Shown here: in pieces, positions 6,931-15,099 of the stretch | Numbering within the stretch: position 1 is the first letter of the stretch | Layout: every line of letters begins with the position of its first letter | Notes under the pieces: generated by a model | Told to the model about the DNA's origin: nothing | Databases searched by the model: none | Seen by the model: only the letters and a program-made list of their open reading frames with translations | Translations under genes and position numbers: made by a program | Assembly (NCBI RefSeq): GCF_039535235.1 | Contig: NZ_BAAAWU010000001.1 | Coordinates: forward strand, 4,712,001 to 4,776,000 | Direction of reading: 5' to 3' | From: Streptomyces roseoviridis | GTDB lineage: Bacteria > Actinomycetota > Actinomycetes > Streptomycetales > Streptomycetaceae | Length of the DNA: 64,000 bases

Positions 6931-8346
6931 ATGGCAACGGCGCCCAGCGTCTCGTACTCGATGACGGTCCGGCTCGAGGTGCCCGCGAGCGGCACCGCGG
7001 TCTCGCAGCTCACCACGGCCGTCGAGTCCCACGGCGGTTCCGTCACCGGCCTCGACGTCACCGCTTCCGGTCACGAGAAGCTCCGCATCGACGTCACCGT
7101 CGCCGCGACCTCCACCGCGCACGCCGAGGAGATCGTCGAGCAGCTGCGCGGCATCGAGGGCGTCGTGCTCGGCAAGGTCTCCGACCGTACGTTCCTGATG
7201 CACCTCGGCGGCAAGATCGAGATGGCGTCGAAGCATCCCATCCGCAACCGTGACGACCTCTCCATGGTCTACACCCCGGGCGTGGCCCGCGTGTGCATGG
7301 CGATCGCCGAGAACCCCGAGGACGCCCGCCGCCTCACCATCAAGCGCAACTCCGTCGCGGTCGTGACGGACGGCTCCGCCGTCCTCGGCCTCGGCAACAT
7401 CGGCCCCAAGGCCGCCCTGCCCGTGATGGAGGGCAAGGCGGCCCTCTTCAAGCGCTTCGCCGGCATCGACGCCTGGCCGATCTGCCTGGACACCCAGGAC
7501 ACCGACGCCATCGTCGAGATCGTCAAGGCCATCGCCCCCGGCTTCGCGGGCATCAACCTGGAGGACATCTCCGCGCCCCGCTGCTTCGAGATCGAGGCCC
7601 GGCTGCGCGAGGCCCTCGACATCCCCGTCTTCCACGACGACCAGCACGGCACCGCCATCGTCGTGCTCGCCTCCCTGACCAACGCCCTGCGCGTGGTCGG
7701 CAAGGGCATCGGCGACGTACGGGTCGTCATGTCCGGCGCGGGCGCCGCCGGTACGGCCATCCTGAAGCTGCTGATCGCGGCCGGCGTGAAGCACGCGGTC
7801 GTCGCCGACATCCACGGCGTCGTCCACGCGGGCCGCGAGGACCTGGTGGACGCCACGCCGGACTCGCCGCTGCGCTGGATCGCCGACAACACCAACCCCG
7901 AGGGCGTCACCGGCACCCTCAAGGAGGCCGTCGTCGGCGCCGACGTCTTCATCGGCGTCTCGGCCCCCAACGTGCTGGGCGGCGAGGACGTGGCCGCCAT
8001 GGCGGACGGCGCCATCGTGTTCGCGCTCGCGAACCCGGACCCCGAGGTGGACCCGGCGATCGCCCGCCAGACCGCCGCCGTCGTCGCCACCGGCCGCTCG
8101 GACTTCCCCAACCAGATCAACAACGTGCTGGTGTTCCCGGGCGTCTTCCGCGGCCTGCTCGACGCCCAGTCCCGCACGGTGAACACGGAGATGATGCTGG
8201 CCGCCGCCAGCGCCCTCGCCGACGTCGTCACCGAGGACGAGCTCAACCCGAACTACATCATCCCGTCGGTCTTCAACGACAAGGTCGCGGGCGCGGTCGC
8301 GGGCGCGGTGCGCACCGCGGCGAAGGCGGCGGGCGCGGGCGCCTGA
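6931..8346 (+). CDS. NAD(P)-dependent malic enzyme with N-terminal ACT domain
   Basis: 471 residues from an ATG with AGAGGA 7 bp upstream. Residues 1-80 (SVSYSMTVRLEVPASGTAVSQLTTAVESHGG) form an ACT-type small-molecule-binding domain. The catalytic part follows: the malic N domain with VYTPGVARVCMAI and the GSAVLGLGNIGPKAALPVMEGKA metal/NAD region, then FHDDQHGTAIVVLASLTNALRV (metal-binding Asp-Asp) and the Rossmann motif SGAGAAGTAIL near residue 270. It oxidatively decarboxylates malate to pyruvate, giving NAD(P)H; in Streptomyces this feeds acetyl-CoA and reducing power for storage lipid and antibiotics. It is monocistronic. Cofactor choice cannot be decided by eye. The long structured leader and palindromic operator suggest metabolite or repressor control. 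Confidence 0.92.
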   Translation: MATAPSVSYSMTVRLEVPASGTAVSQLTTAVESHGGSVTGLDVTASGHEKLRIDVTVAATSTAHAEEIVEQLRGIEGVVLGKVSDRTFLMHLGGKIEMASKHPIRNRDDLSMVYTPGVARVCMAIAENPEDARRLTIKRNSVAVVTDGSAVLGLGNIGPKAALPVMEGKAALFKRFAGIDAWPICLDTQDTDAIVEIVKAIAPGFAGINLEDISAPRCFEIEARLREALDIPVFHDDQHGTAIVVLASLTNALRVVGKGIGDVRVVMSGAGAAGTAILKLLIAAGVKHAVVADIHGVVHAGREDLVDATPDSPLRWIADNTNPEGVTGTLKEAVVGADVFIGVSAPNVLGGEDVAAMADGAIVFALANPDPEVDPAIARQTAAVVATGRSDFPNQINNVLVFPGVFRGLLDAQSRTVNTEMMLAAASALADVVTEDELNPNYIIPSVFNDKVAGAVAGAVRTAAKAAGAGA

Positions 8347-8734
8347 GCCCGTCGGCGGGCCCCGGTCCGCGCCGCCCCGGGGCTCGGGGGCCAGGGGCGG
8401 CGGCCCGCGCGCGTGTCGCGAGGTGCCGCACCCCAAACCCCCCTTTAGGGTGGTAGTTCGGCTCCGCTCGGTTCCTGCGGAGTCGACGCTACGTCACCAC
8501 CGGTGGGCACTGGCGCTTTTCGTGTGACCCCAGGGGGTGCCGGATTGGCGTTCCCGCCGCTGGTGGGGGCAGGATGCGGTCTGGGCGCGAGGGTCTGTCA
8601 CCAGACCCGGGTCCGGGGACTGTCCGAGGGCCCTGGCAGCATCGGCTTCGCAGTGCCCATCATGCGGCTCCGCCGCGTGGCCCGCCTCACAGGCAACCCG
8701 CCTCACAGGCAAGAAGAAACACGGGAGTAACGAA
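8347..8734. other. Intergenic region before hupA, with 16-bp tandem duplication
   Basis: 388 bp without a gene. A weak hairpin (8371-8378 with 8394-8401) may terminate the malic enzyme transcript. GGTCTG-TCAC-CAGACC near 8592-8607 is a small inverted repeat. Bases 8681-8712 are a perfect tandem duplication of a 16-bp unit (cccgcctcacaggcaa) ending 22 bp before the hupA start, in the leader. The hupA promoter must lie here but no clear hexamers stand out. Confidence 0.5.
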
Positions 8735-9016
8735 ATGAACCGCAGTGAGCTGGTGGCCGCCCTGGCCGACCGCGCCGAGGTGACCCGCAAGGACGCCGAC
8801 GCCGTGCTGGCCGCGCTCGCCGAGACCGTCGGCGAGGTCGTCGCCAAGGGTGACGAGAAGGTCACCATCCCCGGCTTCCTGACCTTCGAGCGCACCCACC
8901 GTGCCGCTCGCACCGCTCGTAACCCGCAGACCGGCGACCCGATCGACATCCCGGCCGGTTACAGCGTGAAGGTCTCCGCGGGCTCGAAGCTCAAGGAAGC
9001 CGCCAAGGGCAAGTAA
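8735..9016 (+). CDS. hupA: Nucleoid-associated protein HU
   Basis: 93 residues, the normal length for the short HU of Streptomyces. It begins MNRSELVAALADRAEVTRKDADAVLAALAETVGEVVAKGDEKVTIPGFLTFE and has the DNA-arm signature around RAARTARNPQTGDPIDIPAGYSVKVSAGSKLKEAAK, where the Arg/Pro loop inserts in the minor groove. The start at 8735 has GGGAGT 7 bp upstream; longer readings would add residues with no HU match. HU dimers bend and compact the chromosome. Streptomyces also has a second, Lys-tailed HU (HupS), which this is not, as it ends at the core fold. It is followed by a strong terminator shared with the convergent murA. Confidence 0.95.
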   Translation: MNRSELVAALADRAEVTRKDADAVLAALAETVGEVVAKGDEKVTIPGFLTFERTHRAARTARNPQTGDPIDIPAGYSVKVSAGSKLKEAAKGK

Positions 9017-9073
9017 GCAGCCTGTAGGCAGCGCGCGCCGCGAGGCCGTCCAGGCGGCCTGAGGCAAGCGGAA

Positions 9074-9106
9074 AGGGCGGCCACCCTGTCAGGGGGTGGC
9101 CGCCCT
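9074..9106. terminator. Bidirectional terminator between hupA and murA
   Basis: A 12-bp perfect stem (9075-9086 with 9094-9105, loop of 7), extended by an A-T pair and followed by CTCGTT, lies between two convergent genes, so it can serve both. Confidence 0.85.
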
Positions 9107-9139
9107 CTCGTTCGCCCGCCAGAGGCGGGCGCAGACGCC

Positions 9140-10480
9140 TTAGACGAGCGCGCTGCCCGGAAGCTCGACCTTCGCGCCGAGCTCCACGAGCTTCTCCATG
9201 AAGTTCTCGTAGCCGCGGTTGATCAGGTCGATGCCGTGCACCCGGCTGGTGCCCTGCGCCGCGAGGGCCGCGATCAGGTACGAGAAGCCGCCGCGCAGGT
9301 CCGGGATGACCAGGTCCGCGCCCTGGAGCCGGGTCGGGCCGCTGACGACCGCCGAGTGCAGGAAGTTGCGCTGGCCGAAGCGGCAGTCCGAGCCGCCAAG
9401 GCACTCGCGGTACAGCTGGATGTGCGCACCCATCTGGTTCAGCGCGGAGGTGAAGCCGAGCCGCGACTCGTACACCGTCTCGTGGACGATGGACAGGCCC
9501 GAGGCCTGGGTGAGCGCCACCACCAGCGGCTGCTGCCAGTCGGTCTGGAAGCCGGGGTGCACGTCCGTCTCCAGGGCGATGGCGTTGAGCGAACCGCCCG
9601 GGTGCCAGAAGCGGATGCCCTCGTCGTCGATCTCGAAGGCGCCGCCGACCTTCCGGTACGTGTTGAGGAAGGTCATCATCGAGCGCTGCTGCGCGCCGCG
9701 CACGTAGATGTCGCCCTCGGTGGCGAGCGCCGCCGACGCCCAGGAGGCCGCCTCCAGGCGGTCGGACAGGGCGTGGTGGTTGTAGCCGCCGAGCTTGTCG
9801 ACACCGGTGATCCGGATGGTCCGGTCGGTGTCCATGGCGATGATCGCGCCCATCTTCTGCAGCACGCAGATGAGGTCCTCGATCTCGGGCTCCACGGCGG
9901 CGTTGGACAGCTCGGTGACGCCCTCCGCCAGGACGGCGGTGAGCAGCACCTGCTCGGTCGCGCCGACGGAGGGGTACGGCAGGCGGATCTTGGTGCCGCG
10001 CAGGCGCTGCGGCGCCTCCAGGTACTGCCCGTCCGCCCGCTTCTCGATCGTCGCGCCGAACTTGCGCAGCACGTCGAAGTGGAAGTCGATCGGCCGGCCG
10101 CCGATGTCACAGCCGCCCAGGCCCGGGATGAAGGCGTGGCCGAGGCGGTGCAGCAGCGGGCCGCAGAAGAGGATCGGGATGCGGGAGGAGCCGGCGTGGG
10201 CGTCGATGTCGGCCACGTTGGCGGACTCGACGTGGGTCGGATCCATGATCAGCTCGCCCGGCTCCTCGCCGGGACGGACCGTCACACCGTGCAGCTGGAG
10301 CAGTCCGCGGACCACGCGGACGTCACGGATGTCGGGCACGTTGCGCAGTCGGCTCGGCTCACTGCCGAGCAGGGCGGCGACCATCGCCTTGGGCACGAGG
10401 TTCTTCGCGCCGCGGACGCGGATCTCGCCCTCCAGCGGGGTGCCGCCGTGGACAAGCAGGACATCGTCTGTGCCGGTCAT
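9140..10480 (-). CDS. murA: UDP-N-acetylglucosamine 1-carboxyvinyltransferase
   Basis: 446 residues from the ATG at 10480, beginning MTGTDDVLLVHGGTPLEGEIRVRGAKNLVPKAMVAALL. Lys/Asn of RGAKNLVPKA bind phosphoenolpyruvate. The catalytic Cys is C124 in LGGCDIGGRPIDFHF, the residue attacked by fosfomycin, so the enzyme should be fosfomycin-sensitive at this position (mycobacteria have Asp). It catalyses the first committed step of peptidoglycan synthesis, adding enolpyruvate to UDP-GlcNAc in the cytoplasm. A longer reading from 10594 exists but adds an unconserved leader; the ribosome site before 10480 is weak. It runs convergently to hupA and divergently from the YqgE-family gene. Confidence 0.95.
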   Translation of the reverse strand: MTGTDDVLLVHGGTPLEGEIRVRGAKNLVPKAMVAALLGSEPSRLRNVPDIRDVRVVRGLLQLHGVTVRPGEEPGELIMDPTHVESANVADIDAHAGSSRIPILFCGPLLHRLGHAFIPGLGGCDIGGRPIDFHFDVLRKFGATIEKRADGQYLEAPQRLRGTKIRLPYPSVGATEQVLLTAVLAEGVTELSNAAVEPEIEDLICVLQKMGAIIAMDTDRTIRITGVDKLGGYNHHALSDRLEAASWASAALATEGDIYVRGAQQRSMMTFLNTYRKVGGAFEIDDEGIRFWHPGGSLNAIALETDVHPGFQTDWQQPLVVALTQASGLSIVHETVYESRLGFTSALNQMGAHIQLYRECLGGSDCRFGQRNFLHSAVVSGPTRLQGADLVIPDLRGGFSYLIAALAAQGTSRVHGIDLINRGYENFMEKLVELGAKVELPGSALV

Positions 10481-10743
10481 GGATCTCGCGTTCCGGGTCG
10501 TCGGTCGGGTGGCCAGAGAAAAGGGTAAGGGGCGATGAGACCCCACTTGTGTGGCTGAGGGGGCCCCGCGAACGTAATGAATTCGGCACAACACCCTCCG
10601 TCCCCGTGATCTTGCGGAGCGTCACCGTCCGTTTGTCGTCCGGCCGCTCTGGAGGGGCCGGGCTGACCTGCGACTGGGCCCGCCTACCCGCGACCCGGCC
10701 GGACAACCCCCGCAATCGCCGAAGATGCGGGATCATGTGTCGC

Positions 10744-11304
10744 ATGACCGAGGTGTCCTCGCTCACAGGACGGCTGCTCGTCGCCACGCCCGCGCTGGCC
10801 GACCCCAACTTCGACCGCGCGGTGGTCCTGCTGCTCGACCACGACGACGAGGGCTCCCTCGGCGTGGTCCTCAACCGGCCCACACCGGTGACCGTCGGCG
10901 ACATCCTCGCCCCGTGGGCCGACCTGGCCGGCGAACCCGGCGTCGTCTTCCAGGGCGGCCCGGTGTCCCTCGACGCCGCCCTCGGCATCGCCGTCATCCC
11001 CGGCGACGAGGGTCCGCTCGGCTGGCGCCGGGTGCACGGGGCGATCGGCCTGGTCGACCTGGAGACCCCGCCCGAGCTCCTCGGCCCCGCCATCGGCGCC
11101 CTGCGGATCTTCGCCGGCTACGCGGGCTGGGGCCCGGGACAGCTGGAGGACGAGCTCGGCGACGGCGCCTGGTACGTGGTGGAGTCCGAGCCGGGCGACA
11201 TCTCCTCCCCGCGCCCCGAGACCCTCTGGCGCCAGGTCCTCCGCCGTCAGCGCGGCGACCTTGCGATGGTCGCCACCTACCCGGACGACCCTTCGCTGAA
11301 CTGA
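10744..11304 (+). CDS. YqgE/AlgH (UPF0301) family protein
   Basis: 186 residues: MTEVSSLTGRLLVATPALADPNFDRAVVLLLDHDDEGSLGVVLNRPTPV is the family's conserved opening, and FQGGPVSLDAALGI and FAGYAGWGPGQLEDEL are its later signature motifs. The fold is known from structures but the biochemical role is not established; AlgH-like proteins have been linked to regulation in Pseudomonas. A nearby in-frame ATG at 10735 would add three residues. The gene is divergent from murA and followed by the DUF3039 gene 51 bp downstream, an arrangement I recall as conserved in Streptomyces. Confidence 0.85.
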   Translation: MTEVSSLTGRLLVATPALADPNFDRAVVLLLDHDDEGSLGVVLNRPTPVTVGDILAPWADLAGEPGVVFQGGPVSLDAALGIAVIPGDEGPLGWRRVHGAIGLVDLETPPELLGPAIGALRIFAGYAGWGPGQLEDELGDGAWYVVESEPGDISSPRPETLWRQVLRRQRGDLAMVATYPDDPSLN

Positions 11305-11355
11305 CCCCGCGCCCCTTCGCTGAACTGACCCCCCGGTTTTCAGTACTCTGGGCCC

Positions 11356-11649
11356 ATGAGCACTCTCGAGCCCGAGCGCGGGGCAGGTACGGGGACCCTC
11401 GTCGAGCCGACGCCGCAGGTGTCCAACGGTGACGGCGACCACGAGCGCTACGCCCACTACGTCCAGAAGGACAAGATCATGGCGAGCGCCCTCGACGGCA
11501 CTCCCGTGGTGGCACTGTGCGGCAAGGTCTGGGTACCGGGGCGCGACCCGAAGAAGTACCCGGTCTGCCCGATGTGCAAGGAGATCTACGACTCCATGGG
11601 CGCCGGCGGCGACAAGGACAAGGGCAAGGGCGGCGGCAAGGACAAGTAG
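11356..11649 (+). CDS. DUF3039 family small zinc-ribbon-like protein
   Basis: 97 residues. The core HERYAHYVQKDKIMASALDGTPVVALCGKVWVPGRDPKKYPVCPMCKEIYDSM contains one Cys in LCGK and a CPMC pair, an arrangement suited to binding one metal. The tail is Gly/Lys/Asp rich (GGDKDKGKGGGKDK) and probably disordered. This family is widespread in actinobacteria and its function is unknown. The start ATG lies 17 bp after a TACTCTG-like -10, so the leader is very short. A strong terminator follows. Confidence 0.82.
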   Translation: MSTLEPERGAGTGTLVEPTPQVSNGDGDHERYAHYVQKDKIMASALDGTPVVALCGKVWVPGRDPKKYPVCPMCKEIYDSMGAGGDKDKGKGGGKDK

Positions 11650-11673
11650 TCCGCGGCCCCGCCCGCCGTCCGG

Positions 11674-11724
11674 AACGGCCCCCGGTGCGCCCACCACTCA
11701 GTGGTGGGCGCACCGGGGGCCGTT
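11674..11724 (+). terminator. Long perfect terminator hairpin after DUF3039 gene
   Basis: Bases 11674-11697 pair without mismatch with 11701-11724 around a TCA loop (24-bp stem), followed by CTCGTT. This is among the strongest hairpins of the window and insulates the following DasR-type operon. Confidence 0.88.
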
Positions 11725-11756
11725 CTCGTTGCACGGGGTGCTTTCGCCGGTCACAG

Positions 11757-11772
11757 AGTGGTGGAGACCACT
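11757..11772 (+). promoter_or_regulatory. DasR-responsive element (dre) upstream of sugar ABC operon
   Basis: AGTGGTGGAGACCACT matches the DasR operator A(C/G)TGGTCTAGACCA(C/G)T at 14 of 16 positions, missing only the central CT. It lies 96 bp before the binding-protein gene. A second perfect palindrome, TGTTGCAACA at 11837-11846, lies between it and the ribosome site and may bind a LacI-type repressor. Confidence 0.7.
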
Positions 11773-11867
11773 TGTCGGCGTGAAGGGCGGCCCCCTAACC
11801 TCACCGTGTTGTGCAGCACGAAACGCCCGTTGCGTATGTTGCAACAGCCTGGAGGGGAACCACCGCC

Positions 11868-13178
11868 GTGAAGCTTCCTGCCCGCCTCGCCGTCCTGCCC
11901 GCCGCCCTGCTGACCCTGGCCGCCCTCGCCGCCACCGCCTGCGCCCCGCAGACCTCCGGCGGCACCGCCACCACCGACGACAAGACCGGCACCCTGCGCG
12001 TCTGGCTCTTCCAGGAGGTCGACAACACGCCCAAGCGACAGGTCGTCGACCAGGCCGTCGCCGCCTTCGAGCGGCGGCACGAGGGCGTGGAGGTCGAGGT
12101 CGAGTACATCCCCGTCGACACCCGCGCCCAGCGCATCAAGGCCGCCTTCAACGACCCCGCGTCCGCGCCCGACCTCGTCGAGTACGGCAACACCGACACC
12201 GCCGGCTACGTCAAGGACGGCGGACTCGCCGACGTCACCGCCGAGTTCGGCGCCTGGCCCGACGCCAGGGACACCGACCCCACCGCCCGCTCCTCCGTCA
12301 CCGTCGGCTCGAAGGTCTACGGCGCCCCGCTCTTCGTCGGCGTCCGCGCCCTCTACTACCGCACCGACGTCTTCGCCGAACTCGGCCTCACCGCCCCCCG
12401 GACCCAGGCCGAACTCGTCACCACCGCGAAGAGGATCCGCAAGGCCAGGCCCGAGCTGTACGGGATCGCCGTCGGCGGCGCGTACACCTACGGCGCCCTG
12501 CCCTTCGTCTGGGCCCACGGCGGGGAACTCGCCACCGGCGAGGGGACCTCCTACCGGTCCGCGCTCGCCGGCCCGGCCGCCCGCAAGGGCATCAGCACCT
12601 ACACCTCGCTCTTCGGCGACGACAACTGCCCGGCCGCCAAGTGCGCCCAGATGGGCGGCAACGCCACCGTCGCCGCCTTCGCCTCCGGCAAGGCCGCCAT
12701 GGCCATCGGCGGCGACTTCAGCCACGCCGCCGTCGAGGCGGGCGCGGTCAAGGGGAAGTACGCGGTCGTGCCGCTGCCCGGCACCACCCCCGGCTCCATC
12801 GCCCCCGCCTTCGCGGGCGGGAACAACCTCGGCGTCCTCAAGAGCACCACCCACCGCACCCTCGCCGTCGACCTGATGAAGTCCCTGGCCGGCAAGGAGA
12901 CCCAGGCCCGGCTCTTCGACGCCATGGGCTTCCTGCCCACCTACACCGACGTCCGGCAGGAGGCGGCCCGCAAGGAGCCGTTCGTGAAGCCCTTCATCGA
13001 CACCCTCGGCGCCGGCACGAAGTTCGTCCCCGCCTCGCCCGGCTGGGGCCGGATCGACGCCGAACAGGTCCTGCCGACCATGTTCCAGGAGATCGTCAGC
13101 GGCCGTAAGGACGTCGAGACCGCCTCCGCCGACGCGGCGAAGAAGATGGACGCGGCCTTCGCCGCGACCGCCCGCTGA
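11868..13178 (+). CDS. Sugar ABC transporter, lipoprotein binding protein
   Basis: 436 residues from a GTG with GGAGGGG 9 bp upstream. The N-terminus is a lipoprotein signal (KLPARLAVLPAALLTLAALAATAC, Cys about 25). The mature protein is a family-1 extracellular solute-binding protein: GTLRVWLFQEVDNTPKRQVVDQAVAAFERRHEGVEVEVEYIPVD, PDLVEYGNTD, and AFASGKAAMAIGGDF. It captures a sugar outside the membrane for the two permeases that follow. The dre upstream and the GH20 hexosaminidase at the operon's end suggest N-acetylglucosamine or chito-oligosaccharides as ligand. No ATPase gene is present; as in other Streptomyces sugar importers the shared ATPase MsiK would energise it. Confidence 0.88.
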   Translation: MKLPARLAVLPAALLTLAALAATACAPQTSGGTATTDDKTGTLRVWLFQEVDNTPKRQVVDQAVAAFERRHEGVEVEVEYIPVDTRAQRIKAAFNDPASAPDLVEYGNTDTAGYVKDGGLADVTAEFGAWPDARDTDPTARSSVTVGSKVYGAPLFVGVRALYYRTDVFAELGLTAPRTQAELVTTAKRIRKARPELYGIAVGGAYTYGALPFVWAHGGELATGEGTSYRSALAGPAARKGISTYTSLFGDDNCPAAKCAQMGGNATVAAFASGKAAMAIGGDFSHAAVEAGAVKGKYAVVPLPGTTPGSIAPAFAGGNNLGVLKSTTHRTLAVDLMKSLAGKETQARLFDAMGFLPTYTDVRQEAARKEPFVKPFIDTLGAGTKFVPASPGWGRIDAEQVLPTMFQEIVSGRKDVETASADAAKKMDAAFAATAR

Positions 13179-13194
13179 GACGGCGGGCCGCCCC

Positions 13195-14172
13195 ATGGCA
13201 CCCACCACGACCGCACCCGGAAGCGCCGTTCGGCAGGCCGGGGAAACCGACCCCGCGCACCCTCCCGCCCCCGCGCCCCGCCGGGCCGCCCGCCGCGGCG
13301 GCTCCGCCTGGACCCCCTGGCTCTATCTGCTCCCCGCCCTCGCCGTCCTCGGCGGGCTCCTCGTCTACCCGATCTACCAACTCGGCCTGATCTCGTTCCT
13401 GGAGTACACCCAGGCCCAGGTCAGCGGCGGCGAACCCACCTCCTTCCGGGGCCTCGCCAACTACACGACCCTCTTCGCCGACCCCCAGTTCCGGCAGGTC
13501 CTCCTCGCCACCGTCCTCTTCGCCGCCGCCTGCGTGGTCACCACCCTCGTCGTCGGCTGCGCCCTCGCCGTCCTCCTCACCCGCGTCCGCGCACTGCCCC
13601 GGCTCGCCCTGATGCTGGCCGCGCTCGGGGCCTGGGCCACCCCCGCCGTCACCGGCTCCACCGTCTGGGTCTTCCTCTTCGACCCCGACCACGGGCCGGT
13701 CAACCGGGTCCTCGGCCTCGGCGACTTCTCCTGGACCTACGGGCGCTACAGCGCCTTCGCCCTGGTCCTGGCGGAGGTCGTCTGGTGCTCGTTCCCCTTC
13801 GTGATGGTCACCGTCTACGCCGGCATCAGGGCCGTCCCCGCCGAGGTCCTGGAGGCCGCCGCCCTCGACGGCGCCTCCCAGTGGCGGATCTGGCGGTCCG
13901 TCACCGCGCCCGTGCTCCGGCCGATCCTCGTCGTCGTCACCATCCAGTCGGTCATCTGGGACTTCAAGGTCTTCACCCAGATCTACGTGATGACCGGGGG
14001 CGGCGGCATCGCCGGCCAGAACCTGGTCCTCAACGTGTACGCCTACCAGAAGGCGTTCGCCTCCTCCCAGTACAGCCTGGGCGCGGCGATCGGCGTGGTC
14101 ATGCTGCTCATCCTGCTGGCCGTGACCCTGCTCCACCTCCGCCTGCTGCGCCGCCAGGGAGAAGAACTGTGA
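13195..14172 (+). CDS. Sugar ABC transporter permease (MalF/UgpA type)
   Basis: 325 residues, starting 17 bp after the binding-protein gene. A Pro/Ala-rich cytoplasmic tail (about 30 residues) precedes six predicted membrane helices; the first is TPWLYLLPALAVLGGLLVYPIYQLGLISF. The coupling EAA loop is VLEAAALDGASQWRIWRSVTAPVLRPI (about residues 215-240), which contacts the ATPase. It pairs with the next gene product to form the channel. Its stop overlaps the start of that gene by 4 bp (GTGA), so synthesis is coupled. Confidence 0.92.
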   Translation: MAPTTTAPGSAVRQAGETDPAHPPAPAPRRAARRGGSAWTPWLYLLPALAVLGGLLVYPIYQLGLISFLEYTQAQVSGGEPTSFRGLANYTTLFADPQFRQVLLATVLFAAACVVTTLVVGCALAVLLTRVRALPRLALMLAALGAWATPAVTGSTVWVFLFDPDHGPVNRVLGLGDFSWTYGRYSAFALVLAEVVWCSFPFVMVTVYAGIRAVPAEVLEAAALDGASQWRIWRSVTAPVLRPILVVVTIQSVIWDFKVFTQIYVMTGGGGIAGQNLVLNVYAYQKAFASSQYSLGAAIGVVMLLILLAVTLLHLRLLRRQGEEL

Positions 14173-15095
14173 CCGCACCCGCCGGAGGGCTCCGCACCGG
14201 CCGCCGCCCCCAGCACCCGGGCCCGCCCCGCGTCCGCCCCGCCCGGCCGCGCGCGCCGCGCCTCCGCCGCCCCGCCCGCCCCTGGCGGCTCGCCGCCGAG
14301 GCGGCGGCCCTGCTCGTCGCGGCCGTCGTCGCCTTCCCCCTCTACTGGATGGTCCTCTCCGCCTTCAAACCGGCCGGCGAGATCCAGTCGGCCGCGCCAC
14401 GGCCGTGGACCCTCGCCCCGTCCCTGGACTCCTTCCGCCGCGTCCTCGAACAGCAGGAGTTCGGCCGCTACTTCCTCAACTCGCTCACGGTGGCGTGCGC
14501 GGTGGTGCTCGCCTCCGCCGTCATCGCCTTCCTCGCGGCGACCGCCGTCACCCGCTTCCGCTTCCGCTTCCGCACCACCCTGCTCGTCATGTTCCTCATC
14601 GCGCAGATGGTCCCCGTCGAGGCGCTGACCATCCCGCTGTTCTTCCTCATGCGGGACCTCGGCCAGCTCAACACCCTGGGCTCGCTGGTCCTCCCGCACA
14701 TCGCCTTCTCCCTGCCCTTCGCGATCTGGATGCTCCGCGGCTTCGTGAAGGCCGTGCCGGAGGCCCTGGAGGAGCAGGCGATGATCGACGGCGCGAGCCG
14801 CACCCGGTTCCTGTGGCAGATCCTCTTCCCCCTGGTGCTCCCCGGACTCGTAGCGACGAGCGTCTTCTCGTTCATCTCGACCTGGAACGACTTCCTCTTC
14901 GCGAAGTCCTTCCTCATCAGCGACACCTCGCAGTCGACCCTCCCCATGGCGCTGCTGGTGTTCTTCAAGCCGGACGAGAACGACTGGGGAGGCATCATGG
15001 CCGGCTCGACCGTGATGACGGTCCCGGTGCTCGTCTTCTTCGTACTCGTACAGCGCCGCCTGGTCTCGGGCCTGGGCGGGGCGGTGAAGGACTGA
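14169..15095 (+). CDS. Sugar ABC transporter permease (MalG/UgpE type)
   Basis: 308 residues from a GTG overlapping the upstream stop. The first 40 residues are Arg/Pro rich, an unusually basic tail. Six helices follow, from AAEAAALLVAAVVAFPLYWMVLSAFKP, and the EAA loop is ALEEQAMIDGASRTRFLWQILFPLVLPG. FISTWNDFLFAKSFL is typical of the MalG branch. It forms the importer with the preceding permease. A GH20 hexosaminidase gene begins 4 bp after its stop, showing that the operon imports the products of, or substrates for, that enzyme. Confidence 0.92.
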   Translation: MTAPAGGLRTGRRPQHPGPPRVRPARPRAPRLRRPARPWRLAAEAAALLVAAVVAFPLYWMVLSAFKPAGEIQSAAPRPWTLAPSLDSFRRVLEQQEFGRYFLNSLTVACAVVLASAVIAFLAATAVTRFRFRFRTTLLVMFLIAQMVPVEALTIPLFFLMRDLGQLNTLGSLVLPHIAFSLPFAIWMLRGFVKAVPEALEEQAMIDGASRTRFLWQILFPLVLPGLVATSVFSFISTWNDFLFAKSFLISDTSQSTLPMALLVFFKPDENDWGGIMAGSTVMTVPVLVFFVLVQRRLVSGLGGAVKD

Positions 15096-15099
15096 CGCG

